From the NCBI GenBank assembly GCA_017615755.1, contig JAFZZM010000051.1:1-55248 (forward strand): a stretch of DNA of 55,248 nucleotides, in the 5' to 3' direction. The translations under genes were made by a program, and so were the position numbers. This stretch comes from Clostridiales bacterium. Lineage in GTDB: Bacteria; Bacillota; Clostridia; Saccharofermentanales; Saccharofermentanaceae. This document shows positions 6,631-15,255 of this stretch, in pieces. Positions within the stretch are counted from its first letter, which is position 1. Each line of letters starts with the position of its first letter. A model generated the notes under the pieces. It ran no database searches. It saw nothing but the letters and a program-made list of their open reading frames with translations, and was not told the DNA's origin.

Positions 6631-8970
6631 TCAGTCTTCTTTCAGGATGCGTACCGGCTCGAGCTTGCTGATGCTTCTGCTGTTGAGGTAGCTCGTGATC
6701 ACTGCGCAGAAGACGATGATGACCATGGTGATCGGGAACCAGATCGGGCTGGAGGTCAGATCCGACTGCTTGATGCCGAAGTTGGCCAGACTGAGGTACA
6801 TGACTTTGTTTTCCAGGAAGACGTACATGATGTAGCCGAGGCAGACACCGAGGATGACGGTCGGGAGGTTACTGAGGATCATGCGGCGGACGAGTTCGCC
6901 GGAGGTGTAACCGATTGCTTTGCTGACACCCAGTTCGGATCTTTCGCGGATGATCTGGGATCTTGTCAGGAGGATCTCGGTCAGGATGACGACGAAGCAG
7001 GTCATGGCGACGAAGATCACGCAGATGGCGTTCATGGCGCCACAGAGAGAGTCAATGGTGTTGCCGATGAGATCCTGTACCAGAAGAACGGTGCTCTTGG
7101 TGTGCTTGGCGGAAAGCTCCTTGCTGTATTCTTTGGGAGAAATGCCGTTTTTGAGGTAGATGATGACGCTGCTCATCTCGAACTCAGGATTGATGCGCTT
7201 GGCGCCTTCTTCAGTAACCATGGCTTTGTTCCCGAGGTTGTTGATCTTCTGGTCGATACCACTGACCGTGAACGGGATGGACTCGCCGCTCTGACCTTTG
7301 ACGTTTACTACGTCACCGACTTTTGCGTGGAGCTTATCCGCTTCGACACAGGTCAGGATGATCTCGGTTTCTTTTTCCGGAGCGTGACCTTCCAGGATGG
7401 ACTCGTACTCAAGCTTGGACAGATCATCGTAGGTATCTACTGTCAGTGTGGTGTAGTGATCCATGAGCATGACATCGATGCTTGCGAGCGAACCGTTCTT
7501 GAGAAGATGGTCGACGCGGTCATCGGCAGTAAGTGTATCCATGATCGTCGGATCGTCGGTGATCGTTGCCTGGAGGTCGCCGGTCTCAAATCCGATCAGC
7601 TGCAGAAGAGGCTTCTGGTCCAGTCCGAGGTTCTCGTAGAGGGAGAATCCGAGGCAGGTGGAGATAGTCAGGCAAGCGATGATAAGTGCGATGAACAAGT
7701 TCTTTTTCTTGCGACCGAGGATCTGCTTGAGAGAAAGCGCCAGGTTCAGAGGAAGCTTGCTCTTTTCGAGCGGGCAGTAGTTCTTCTTGAAGTTGTGGCT
7801 GGACAGGCCGCTTCTGAGAGACTCTAAAACGGTGAGCTTCTTGTAGCTTCTCGAAGCCAGAAGTGTGCCCAGGAAGACCGCGACCGGGATACCAATCAAG
7901 GTGACGAGGAGAGCCGGTACGCAGATGCCTTTGAAGCCGGACAGGCCCATCAGGATGCCCTGCAGCGAGTTGAGCGGGGCGGTGATCAGAAGGCCGATGC
8001 CGACGGCAGCGACGGTGGCCAGGACGCAGATGAGCATTTCTTCGATCACGCAGGCGAAGCGGAGAGCGGTGCTGCAGTAACCGCTGGCCTGAAGAAGACC
8101 GATGTTCTGGATGTTCATTTCGATGAAGTTCTTGATGGAGAAGTGCATGATGATCAAGGCCAGGCCGACAAGTATGACGGTGAAGATCAGGACGATCGAA
8201 GAGGCCAGATCCGAGAGCATTTTTGTGCCCGCAATGATGACGGATTTTACAACGGTGTTCGGCTTATGTGCTACGTCAAAGGCGCTTGTCACGGCTTTGT
8301 CGTATTCGTTTCCGTCTACTCCGTCCTGCAGGCGGCAGTATACGAAGCTTCCTGTGTAAGACGGGTGCAGGGCGTTGGAGATCTTTTCGTACGTGTTGTG
8401 GCTGACTGCACAGAAGAAACCGGAGATGTCCATGGAGGTGGCAAAATACAGGTTTTCGAGATAGCCTTTGACCTTGAATTCGAGGTCCATGCCGTTGCCG
8501 ACGATGTGGAACGGCTCACCGACCTTCATGATGGATTTCTGGCTGTAGGGGAGTACGATCTCATCGTCTTTCAAATCGTTGCAGATGTCGGGAAGAGCAT
8601 TGAGATACGTCGGCTTGGATGCGTCGGTCAGGAAGAGCATATAGGCTGTTGCGTCATCGGCGGTTTTGTTTCCGTAGTAATAGTTTGCATTCCAGTTGAT
8701 GACCGGAGCGGATTCAATCAGATCGGAACCCGGGACCGATGCGACGATGTCGTACGTTTCTTCTGCAGTAAGTCCTGTTGGCTGGAAGACGAGAAGGTCG
8801 GATGTGTGATACGTCTTTTCACAAGCGTCGATAGTGCCCTGACCGGAGAGCATCAGGGAGAGGCTCGTAAAGAGAAGGAATGCGGCCAGGAAGATCAGGA
8901 TAAAGAGGATCGCGACCTCGCCTTTGTGCTTCTTGATATTATTTTTTGCAATGAAAAACAGTGAATACAT
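6631..8970 (-). CDS. FtsX-family ABC transporter permease
   Basis: A permease of 779 residues with two FtsX blocks. The first membrane segment (about 18-43) is followed by an extracellular domain of roughly 200 residues. The first FtsX block is at about 255-390, then comes another membrane segment and extracellular domain, and the second FtsX block is at about 640-770, ending in SRSISKLEPVRILKED. This is the MacB/LolE-like type that works by mechanotransmission, not by classical substrate channelling. It starts three bases after the ATPase stop codon, so the two are one operon. The neighbouring two-component system, transcribed away from it, is the obvious candidate regulator. The substrate is unknown; peptide or antibiotic efflux and envelope-stress roles are typical. 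Confidence 0.9.
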   Translation of the reverse strand: MYSLFFIAKNNIKKHKGEVAILFILIFLAAFLLFTSLSLMLSGQGTIDACEKTYHTSDLLVFQPTGLTAEETYDIVASVPGSDLIESAPVINWNANYYYGNKTADDATAYMLFLTDASKPTYLNALPDICNDLKDDEIVLPYSQKSIMKVGEPFHIVGNGMDLEFKVKGYLENLYFATSMDISGFFCAVSHNTYEKISNALHPSYTGSFVYCRLQDGVDGNEYDKAVTSAFDVAHKPNTVVKSVIIAGTKMLSDLASSIVLIFTVILVGLALIIMHFSIKNFIEMNIQNIGLLQASGYCSTALRFACVIEEMLICVLATVAAVGIGLLITAPLNSLQGILMGLSGFKGICVPALLVTLIGIPVAVFLGTLLASRSYKKLTVLESLRSGLSSHNFKKNYCPLEKSKLPLNLALSLKQILGRKKKNLFIALIIACLTISTCLGFSLYENLGLDQKPLLQLIGFETGDLQATITDDPTIMDTLTADDRVDHLLKNGSLASIDVMLMDHYTTLTVDTYDDLSKLEYESILEGHAPEKETEIILTCVEADKLHAKVGDVVNVKGQSGESIPFTVSGIDQKINNLGNKAMVTEEGAKRINPEFEMSSVIIYLKNGISPKEYSKELSAKHTKSTVLLVQDLIGNTIDSLCGAMNAICVIFVAMTCFVVILTEILLTRSQIIRERSELGVSKAIGYTSGELVRRMILSNLPTVILGVCLGYIMYVFLENKVMYLSLANFGIKQSDLTSSPIWFPITMVIIVFCAVITSYLNSRSISKLEPVRILKED

Positions 8971-8973
8971 ATC

Positions 8974-9738
8974 TTACCACCCCATGTTCTGCAGGAATGC
9001 GCGGAGTGCGCGGTGACGTTCTTGGTTTTCGCCTTCGTAGCGGGACAGTTCGATCTCGTCACAGATCACGCCGTCACGGAGATACAGGATACGGTTGCCA
9101 CGCTCGGCGGCCGCGACGGTGTGGGTAACCATGACGATGCTCTGACCGCGGTTATTGAGATCGGAGAGCACGTCGAGAACGGCGTTTGTGTTCTGGGAGT
9201 TAAGTGCGCCGGTCGGCTCGTCGGCGAACAGGATCTCCGGTTCGTTGATGACGGATCTTACCAAAGCGACACGCTGCTGTTCACCACCGGAAAGCTGGTT
9301 CGGGAACTTGTTGTAGCTGTTTTCGGAAAGACCGACCTGCGAGAGAAGCTTCTTCGCATTCTCAGCGATCTGCTTTCTGTTTTTGTTTTTCAGAAGTCCG
9401 CAGACGATGATGTTATCGAGTACGCTCATGGTGTTGTTCAGGTAGTTCTGCTGGAAAACGAATCCGCAGTGCTTTCTTCTGAAGAGCGCCAGCTTGTCGT
9501 TGCTGTATTTGGAGATCTCTTCGGTGCCGTAGGCGATGGAGCCAAGGCTCGGACGGTCCATACCGGACAGGGCGTAAAGCAGTGTGGATTTACCTGCACC
9601 GGAGTCACCCATGATGACGGTGAAGTCGCCTTTTCTGATTTCCAGGTTCAGATTCTTCAGAACGTGCTGCTGGATGCTTTCGTTTGAGAAGGTCTTGCAA
9701 AGATCTCTTGCACGGAGAATGGATTCTTTTGTATTCAT
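8974..9738 (-). CDS. ABC transporter ATPase (LolD/MacB type)
   Basis: A complete ABC ATPase of 254 residues: Walker A GDSGAGKS (44-51), Q-loop VFQQNY (about 94-99), signature LSGGEQQ (149-155), Walker B ILFADE (169-174) and H-loop VTH. The [15 protein letters not shown] sequence is typical of FtsX-partner ATPases. I chose the ATG at 9736-9738 because AAAGGA precedes it by about ten bases; longer in-frame starts exist up to 9801 but lack this site. It powers the permease encoded immediately downstream. The roughly 690-base gap to the divergent response regulator holds the palindromic array. Confidence 0.92.
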   Translation of the reverse strand: MNTKESILRARDLCKTFSNESIQQHVLKNLNLEIRKGDFTVIMGDSGAGKSTLLYALSGMDRPSLGSIAYGTEEISKYSNDKLALFRRKHCGFVFQQNYLNNTMSVLDNIIVCGLLKNKNRKQIAENAKKLLSQVGLSENSYNKFPNQLSGGEQQRVALVRSVINEPEILFADEPTGALNSQNTNAVLDVLSDLNNRGQSIVMVTHTVAAAERGNRILYLRDGVICDEIELSRYEGENQERHRALRAFLQNMGW

Positions 9739-10072
9739 GTTCTGTACGTCCTTTCTTTGCATCGAGGAGGTAGTGTCTATTGTGTTTACTAGCGTTGGCA
9801 TTTCGTATGTTCTCCTTCTTGGTTTTTGGTTCGGTTTTGTGTTTCCTTGTTCGGGAGCTTCTGGCGCGTCCGCCTCGGCATCCCGCTTTTCTACAATGCC
9901 AGTTTACGACTCTTACGGAAAGAATGCTTTACATGAACCTTGTGCAATTCTTACTTGTTTCTTAACTCGGAACCAATGACAGTTTTCTCTGCTAAGTCCT
10001 CGGAGCTTCGCTCCTGTGTAAACGCGGCTTGGCATGCATGTGAGTTAAGAGATGGGGAGGACGGACGCGAAA
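9739..10072. other. Non-coding stretch upstream of the ABC ATPase gene
   Basis: No convincing gene on either strand. It should contain the promoter of the ATPase/permease operon (- strand), but I cannot pick a well-formed -35/-10 pair. A small perfect hairpin, GGAGC-TTC-GCTCC, lies at 10002-10014. Confidence 0.5.
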
Positions 10073-10374
10073 GTTAGTCGGAAACGCCCGAAACGCATAT
10101 TCGACTAACAATTCTGATCCTCAAGTTAGTCGGGAACGAGGAAAACCGCGAGTGCGACTAACGGTTTTGAAACTTGAGTTAGTCGGAAACGCCCGAATCG
10201 CCTATTCCGACTAACTCTTTCGCAATTTGGGTTAGTCGCAATCATCCGAAATACATATTCCGACTAACTTTTCTTCGACGAGGGTTAGTCGGAACCGCGA
10301 GAAACTCCAAACAAGACTAACTTTTGCGTACCCGGCTATTAGTCGGATCTGCTCAAAACCCGATTCCGACTTAC
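10073..10374. repeat. Array of six palindromic repeats at ~53-bp period
   Basis: Six units lie at 10073-10109, 10125-10162, 10178-10215, 10231-10268, 10284-10321 and 10338-10374. Each begins with GTTAGTCGG (unit 4 reads GTTAGTCGC, unit 6 ATTAGTCGG) and ends in the inverse complement CGACTAAC or a close variant, enclosing about 20 bases. The start-to-start spacing is 52, 53, 53, 53 and 54 bases. The bases between units are 15, 15, 15, 15 and 16 long and unrelated in sequence. Centres of units 1, 3 and 4 are partly conserved (CGCCCGAA.CGC.TA). The array ends about 20 bases before the -10 box of the response-regulator gene. I found no other copy of the half-site in the window. Confidence 0.92.
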
Positions 10375-10395
10375 GCGGGCCGCCAACACTTGTGC

Positions 10396-10401
10396 TATAC
10401 T
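10396..10401 (+). promoter_or_regulatory. -10 box of the two-component operon
   Basis: TATACT lies 31 bases upstream of the response-regulator ATG. The best -35 candidate (TTACGC, 10371-10376, with a 19-base spacer) is poor and overlaps the end of the last palindromic unit. This suggests that a protein bound to the array could control this promoter. Confidence 0.6.
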
Positions 10402-10432
10402 TTAGAAAGACCGATTGAAGGAGTGTTCAGGC

Positions 10433-11167
10433 ATGCACGTTAATTGTTTACTGATCGATGATGAAGTCGAGCTGACGAAGATGACGAAGGAGTACTTCGA
10501 GTTGTTCGGAGTGACTTGCGAGAGTGTCGCGGATTCGGAGTCGTGCATGGCGTTTCTGAAAGAGAACACGGCGGATATTTTCCTTCTGGATATTAATCTC
10601 GGAAACGAAAGTGGTTTTGCGCTTTGTAAGACACTTCGTGAGACCTACGATACCCCGATTCTATTTATCAGCGCGCGACAGAGTGATGACGATGTTTTGG
10701 TTGCGCTGAATATCGGCGGGGACGATTACATTAAGAAACCATATACACTGAGTGTGCTTCTGGCGAAGGTGAAAGTTCAGCTCAAGCGTCTGGAAACCAT
10801 GCAGGCGAGAATGGCCGAGGCGGGTGCCGAAGCCGCGGGCGCTGCGGGAGCAGCAGGAACGGAAGGCACGAAGGACACCGTTGCTTTTGCTATCGACGAG
10901 GCGACCATGAGTGCGGTCGTGGAGGGAAAGAGCATCCCGCTGAAGGCAAAAGAATTCCAGCTCCTTTCTTGTTTATATGAGAATAAAAATACGATCGTGA
11001 CCAAGGAGAAACTTTTCTCGGAGGTCTGGGGCGATTCGTTCTATACGGACGGCACGCTGAATGTGCACGTGCGAAGACTTCGTGAGAAGATCGAGGCGGA
11101 TCCGAATTCGCCGAAGTTCATCAAGACGATCTGGGGCACGGGCTATATGCTGGAGATTCCTTCATGA
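10433..11167 (+). CDS. OmpR/PhoB-family response regulator
   Basis: The protein has 244 residues. The receiver domain (1-120) shows the acidic pair Asp9-Asp10, the phosphoacceptor Asp53 (FLLDINLG), Ser80 and Lys101/102 (YIKKPY). The C-terminal winged helix (about 150-242) ends in the usual VRRLREKIE...FIKTIWGTGYML pattern. Between them is an unusual linker (about 126-146) made almost only of Ala, Gly and Glu. I chose the ATG at 10433 with AAGGAG nine bases upstream over a TTG at 10415. It overlaps the kinase gene by four bases. Likely targets are its own promoter and the divergent ABC exporter genes. Confidence 0.92.
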   Translation: MHVNCLLIDDEVELTKMTKEYFELFGVTCESVADSESCMAFLKENTADIFLLDINLGNESGFALCKTLRETYDTPILFISARQSDDDVLVALNIGGDDYIKKPYTLSVLLAKVKVQLKRLETMQARMAEAGAEAAGAAGAAGTEGTKDTVAFAIDEATMSAVVEGKSIPLKAKEFQLLSCLYENKNTIVTKEKLFSEVWGDSFYTDGTLNVHVRRLREKIEADPNSPKFIKTIWGTGYMLEIPS

Positions 11168-12405
11168 AGGTACGGTATATTGCAATCGTTTACATACTGG
11201 TTTTGCTTCTGACCGGTTTTTATCTGACGAATCGCATCAAAGAGCGTGAAGTGTACGAGATCGATATGCTGGCGCTGAACACGATGACGGATGAGATCAC
11301 GCAGGCATTAAATTCCGGGAAGGATCCGGAGGATCTGGAGAAGAACTACAAGTGTTCAATCGTGCTCATTTCCGATACCACTTATGAATCCGAAAACAGC
11401 TACTATATCCGCGAGGGCTATTCTGTCTTCGATTACATGAAGGACGGAAAAATCGAGGGCAAGATCGCGTTTTCGGCGCGCGCGGAAGAATACCGGATCC
11501 GTGAGAATGCCGAGAAGAAAATCATCATTGAGGTCCTGGCGATTGCGATGCTGCTCGGACTCGGCGTTCTGTTTGTCGTGTGGTATCTGTTTGTGCGGCC
11601 GTTTTCGGATCTGAAAATGTTTGCCGAGCATGTCTCAAAAGGTAACCTCGACCTGCCTCTCAAGATGAGAAAACGCAACTACTTCGGCGCTTTTACCGAG
11701 TCATTCGACCGCATGCGTGAGGAACTCAAGCGTGCTTCGGAACGTGAGATCGAGGCGAGTCGTAGTAAAAAAGAACTGGTCGCGGAGCTTTCGCACGATA
11801 TTAAGACGCCGGTGTCGACGATCAAGGCGACGTGCGAGGTCATGGAGGTCAAGTACGACGAACCGGATATTCTCGAGAAGGTGTCGGTCATTCAGGCAAA
11901 AGCAGCGTCGGTCGAGCGTCTGATCGATAACATGTTTAAGGCAACGCTCGATGAGCTCGAAGAACTGAAGGTCGAGCCGACGGAGGAGAGCTCACAGATC
12001 CTGTCCGATTTTATTTCGGAGCTTCGTTTCTACGGCACGGTCGAGCAGAAAAATGACGTGCCGGAGTGCCTGATCCTGGCGGACAAACTGCGTCTCGAGC
12101 AGGTGGTCGATAACATCGCAGGTAACTCGTTTAAGTATGCGGGTACGCCGCTGGAAATCGAGTTTTCCGAAAAAGACGATGAGGTCCATGTACTCTTTAT
12201 GGACAGAGGTCCGGGTGTCCCGGAGGATGAGCTCCCGCTTCTGACTTCGAAGTTTTATCGGGGAAGTCTCGCGGCGGGAAAAGACGGAAGTGGTCTGGGA
12301 CTTTATCTCGCGTCGATCTTTATGGATCGCATGGGCGGCGGACTTGAAGCGAGAAACCGCGAAGGCGGCGGATTCGTGGTCGAGATCGTAGTGAAGAAAG
12401 TGTGA
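11164..12405 (+). CDS. Sensor histidine kinase
   Basis: The 413-residue kinase begins with a membrane segment (4-21), followed by an extracellular sensor of about 95 residues, a second membrane segment (about 119-143) and HAMP (about 144-195). HisKA carries the phosphorylated His211 in ELSHDIKTP, and a HATPase domain follows, with NSFKYAG (N box), DRGPGVP (G1) and GSGLGLYLA (G2). It begins within the stop codon of the response-regulator gene (ATGA), so the pair is one translation unit. The sensor region has one Cys (CSIVLI) and no known named fold that I recognise. Together with the FtsX exporter next door it forms a typical detection-and-efflux locus. Confidence 0.93.
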   Translation: MKVRYIAIVYILVLLLTGFYLTNRIKEREVYEIDMLALNTMTDEITQALNSGKDPEDLEKNYKCSIVLISDTTYESENSYYIREGYSVFDYMKDGKIEGKIAFSARAEEYRIRENAEKKIIIEVLAIAMLLGLGVLFVVWYLFVRPFSDLKMFAEHVSKGNLDLPLKMRKRNYFGAFTESFDRMREELKRASEREIEASRSKKELVAELSHDIKTPVSTIKATCEVMEVKYDEPDILEKVSVIQAKAASVERLIDNMFKATLDELEELKVEPTEESSQILSDFISELRFYGTVEQKNDVPECLILADKLRLEQVVDNIAGNSFKYAGTPLEIEFSEKDDEVHVLFMDRGPGVPEDELPLLTSKFYRGSLAAGKDGSGLGLYLASIFMDRMGGGLEARNREGGGFVVEIVVKKV

Positions 12406-12414
12406 GGTGCAAAA

Positions 12415-13032
12415 ATGGGAATTGAAGATTTTTTGAGTTCAGGAAATATGAGACTGGATCAGCAGCTGAAGTTTACGGCTGAGATCGATAAGATGACCGA
12501 GGTCTATAGAAGAACGATGCTGATCTCCGGCGTGCGACACGAGAACGACGCAGAACACTCCTGGCACATCGCTGTTATGGCGTTGCTTTTTAAGGAGTAT
12601 TGTGTGGAAGAACCGAATGTCGAGCGTGCCATTAAAATGCTGGTGGTACACGATCTCATCGAGATCTATGCCGGCGATACTTTTGCATATGACGTGGCAG
12701 GTAACGAGAGCAAAGCAGAGCGTGAAGCGGCAGCAGCAGATAAGCTTTATGCGCAGCTTCCACCGGAACAGGGCGCGGGACTTCGGGCGTTGTGGGAAGA
12801 ATTCGATGCGATGGAGACCGTGGACTCCAAATACGCTGCGTGCCTGGACCGAAGCCAGCCGCTTCTGCATAACACATTGACCGAGGGGCACACATGGCGT
12901 GACGGCGGTGCGGTCAGATCACAGGTGGAAGCCCGCGCGCAAATCATTAAAGAGTTTATGCCGGAGTTGTACGCGTGGATCGAGAAAAACCTCGACCGTG
13001 CAGTGGAGAAAGGATGGCTGGTCGCTGACTAA
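12415..13032 (+). CDS. HD-domain nucleotidase, YfbR/HDDC2-like
   Basis: A 205-residue metal-dependent HD hydrolase. The metal ligands are His48 (NDAEHSWHIA), His79-Asp80 (VVHDLIEIYAGD) and a late Asp (CLDRSQPLLHN). The AEHSWHIA and HDLIEI.AGDT motifs match the YfbR/HDDC2 group, known for 5'-deoxynucleotidase activity on dNMPs. It starts nine bases after the kinase stop with a GAGGTG ribosome site, so it may be read from the same transcript. The link to the two-component system may be only positional. Dephosphorylation of nucleoside monophosphates is the likely role. Confidence 0.85.
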   Translation: MGIEDFLSSGNMRLDQQLKFTAEIDKMTEVYRRTMLISGVRHENDAEHSWHIAVMALLFKEYCVEEPNVERAIKMLVVHDLIEIYAGDTFAYDVAGNESKAEREAAAADKLYAQLPPEQGAGLRALWEEFDAMETVDSKYAACLDRSQPLLHNTLTEGHTWRDGGAVRSQVEARAQIIKEFMPELYAWIEKNLDRAVEKGWLVAD

Positions 13033-13042
13033 GCGCCGCGGC

Positions 13043-13071
13043 TTTCAAGATGACCCTGCTTGTCGTATAAT
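13043..13071 (+). promoter_or_regulatory. Probable promoter of the DUF4364 gene
   Basis: TTTCAA (13043-13048) and a perfect TATAAT (13066-13071) are separated by 17 bases, 30 bases upstream of the DUF4364 ATG. Confidence 0.6.
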
Positions 13072-13101
13072 AGACCGTACTACGTTTGAAGGAGCGATCA
13101 T

Positions 13102-13653
13102 ATGGCCAACACGGATCTGCCAAATGCGAAGATCATTATTCTTTTCATCCTGTCGAAGGTGGACAGCATCCCGTCTGCGAAGCTGACGGACTGCGCGCTG
13201 GAGTCGCTCTACGTGGATTATTTTTCTTTTTCCCAGGCGAAAAAAGAACTGCTCGATGCCCATCTGATGACCGAGTCGGTGAGAAAGGACGAGTCCAGAA
13301 AGGATGCGTCCGGAAAGCCGATCCTTTCCTGCGACATTACGCCGGAGGGCGAGGTCATCCTGTCGCGTCTTTTGCCGTCACTTCCGGCAGGGATCCGTTC
13401 TTACTTAAGTTCGGCGTCGAAGTCCTGGCGTCATGAGGCTTCGGAAGAGAAAAGTGTGCAGGCCGACTATGCCCCGAACGGGGAGGGGACCTGGGATGTG
13501 GAGCTTCGTCTTGTGGAGAACGGCGCAGCCACATTCTCGCTTCACTGGGCAGCCCCGACCGAGGCGGCAGCGGAGCGTACATGCAAGCGATGGAAGAGTG
13601 CCACGGCGGAGACATATCTTGAGATCGTCCGCCTGATTTCCGAGGAGCGCTAA
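13102..13653 (+). CDS. DUF4364 family protein
   Basis: A 183-residue cytoplasmic protein that fits the clostridial DUF4364 family. The N-terminal half (about 5-95) reads like a winged helix (KIIILFILSKVDSIPSAKLTDCAL... and DITPEGEVILSRLL), followed by an alpha/beta C-terminal half (about 110-183). GGAG lies seven bases before the ATG. It has its own TATAAT promoter and stands alone. Members of this family are thought to be DNA-binding regulators, but no target is established that I know of. The protein is slightly richer in Ser and Ala than its neighbours. Confidence 0.75.
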   Translation: MANTDLPNAKIIILFILSKVDSIPSAKLTDCALESLYVDYFSFSQAKKELLDAHLMTESVRKDESRKDASGKPILSCDITPEGEVILSRLLPSLPAGIRSYLSSASKSWRHEASEEKSVQADYAPNGEGTWDVELRLVENGAATFSLHWAAPTEAAAERTCKRWKSATAETYLEIVRLISEER

Positions 13654-13834
13654 AAAGAATTTTCCCGATTTTCTGATCAAGGCTGAAATACGTGGGCCGA
13701 CATCGGTTTCGAAGCTTTTGCTATCACTATAAATTTTCTTGACAAAATCGCGAAAAACGTTGCATACGTGATATTCTTAATGAATTCTGATGGAATTTGT
13801 TCTAACTACCCCGTTGTTTTTTGAATTTTCGTGG

Positions 13835-13840
13835 TATACT
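13835..13840 (+). promoter_or_regulatory. -10 box of pgi
   Basis: TATACT lies 53 bases upstream of the pgi ATG. The best -35 candidate is TTGTTT (13814-13819) with a short 15-base spacer. A separate TTGACA at 13739-13744 has no good -10 partner at normal distance. Confidence 0.5.
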
Positions 13841-13893
13841 AAGTGCGGTGCTTTTGGTGCCGAAATATTCATAATAGATTGAGGAGAACTTTT

Positions 13894-15240
13894 ATGATCA
13901 ATGTAGATACATCCAATCTGATGTCTTTCATCAATGAGAATGAAATGGAGAAGATGCTGCCGCAGGTGGAGCTGGCCCACAATATGCTTCACAAGAAGAA
14001 CGGTCCGGGAAGCGATTTCCTTGGCTGGCTGGAACTGCCGAGCAAGTACGACAAGAACGAGTTCATCCGCATCCGTCAGGCTGCAACACGTATCCGTAAG
14101 GATTCCGATATCCTCCTGGTAATCGGTATCGGCGGATCCTACCTTGGCGCAAGAGCGGCGATCGAGCTTCTTTCCCACTCCTTTGCAAATATGGCTAACA
14201 AGAAAGTTAGAAAAGCTCCGCAGATCATCTTCTGTGGTAACTCCATCAGCGCTACTTACCTTGCTGACCTGATGGATCTTCTCGAGGGTAAGAGAGTTTC
14301 CGTTAACGTAATTTCCAAGTCCGGTACAACAACAGAGCCGGCGATCGCTTTCCGTATCATCCGTGCATACATGGAAGAAAAGTACGGTAAGGAAGAGGCT
14401 CGTGCACGTATCTATGCAACAACCGATAAGGAGCGCGGAGCTCTGAAGACACTGGCTAAGAACGAAGGTTATGAGACATTCGTAGTTCCGGATGACGTCG
14501 GAGGACGTTTCTCCGTTCTGACTGCTGTTGGTCTTCTGCCGATCGCTGTTGCCGGTATCGATATCCGTCAAATTATGACAGGTGCTAGAGATGCAAGCCG
14601 TGACTATAAGAAGCTCGGCATGGAGAACGAGTGCTACAAGTACGCGATCGCAAGAAACTGCCTGCTCCGTCGTGGTTACACAACAGAAGTTATGGTCAAC
14701 TACGAGCCTTCTTTCCACTACATGACAGAATGGTGGAAGCAGCTCTACGGTGAGTCCGAAGGTAAGGACGGCAAGGGTATCTTCCCGGCCGGCGTAGATA
14801 ACACGACCGACCTGCACTCCATGGGTCAGTACATTCAGGATGGTAAGAGAATGCTCTTCGAGACAGTCGTACAGATCGATAAGGCTCGTCGTTCCTTCAT
14901 CATCCCGAACGATAAGGAAAACCTCGATGGTCTGAACTTCCTCTCCGGCATGGACATGAACGAAGTTAACCTCAAGGCTATGCAGGGTACTGTACTTGCT
15001 CACGTTGACGGTAAGGTCCCGAACATGATCATCCATGTACCGGAGCTCAACGAATACTGGCTCGGTCAGCTGATCTACTTCTTCGAGAAGGCTTGCGGTA
15101 TCTCCGGTTACCTCAACGCTGTAAACCCGTTCAACCAGCCTGGTGTAGAAGCTTACAAGAAGAACATGTTCGCTCTTCTCGGTAAGCCGGGTTATGAGAA
15201 GGAAAAGAAAGCTCTCGAGAAGCGTCTCAAGGAGCAGTAA
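13894..15240 (+). CDS. pgi: Glucose-6-phosphate isomerase
   Basis: Converts glucose 6-phosphate and fructose 6-phosphate in glycolysis and gluconeogenesis. The 448-residue protein has the short length typical of Firmicutes PGI. Signature regions are [15 protein letters not shown], the phosphate-binding [11 protein letters not shown] and [16 protein letters not shown], and near the C-terminus [12 protein letters not shown]. The ATG at 13894 has GAGGAG eight bases upstream. Codon use is more biased than in neighbours (GTA/GTT Val, AAG Lys, CGT Arg), as expected for a highly expressed glycolytic gene. It ends 15 bases before the radical-SAM gene, so read-through is possible. Confidence 0.98.
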   Translation: MINVDTSNLMSFINENEMEKMLPQVELAHNMLHKKNGPGSDFLGWLELPSKYDKNEFIRIRQAATRIRKDSDILLVIGIGGSYLGARAAIELLSHSFANMANKKVRKAPQIIFCGNSISATYLADLMDLLEGKRVSVNVISKSGTTTEPAIAFRIIRAYMEEKYGKEEARARIYATTDKERGALKTLAKNEGYETFVVPDDVGGRFSVLTAVGLLPIAVAGIDIRQIMTGARDASRDYKKLGMENECYKYAIARNCLLRRGYTTEVMVNYEPSFHYMTEWWKQLYGESEGKDGKGIFPAGVDNTTDLHSMGQYIQDGKRMLFETVVQIDKARRSFIIPNDKENLDGLNFLSGMDMNEVNLKAMQGTVLAHVDGKVPNMIIHVPELNEYWLGQLIYFFEKACGISGYLNAVNPFNQPGVEAYKKNMFALLGKPGYEKEKKALEKRLKEQ

Positions 15241-15255
15241 TACAGTAAGGAGAAC

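Noticed and set aside
6625..8964. Open frames on the + strand across the ABC permease
   Set aside because: They are shadows of the FtsX permease, rich in Asp and Val with no domain pattern.
10073..10374. CRISPR array
   Set aside because: The units are imperfect palindromes with variable centres and the gaps are only 15-16 bases, too short for spacers. No cas genes are present in the window.
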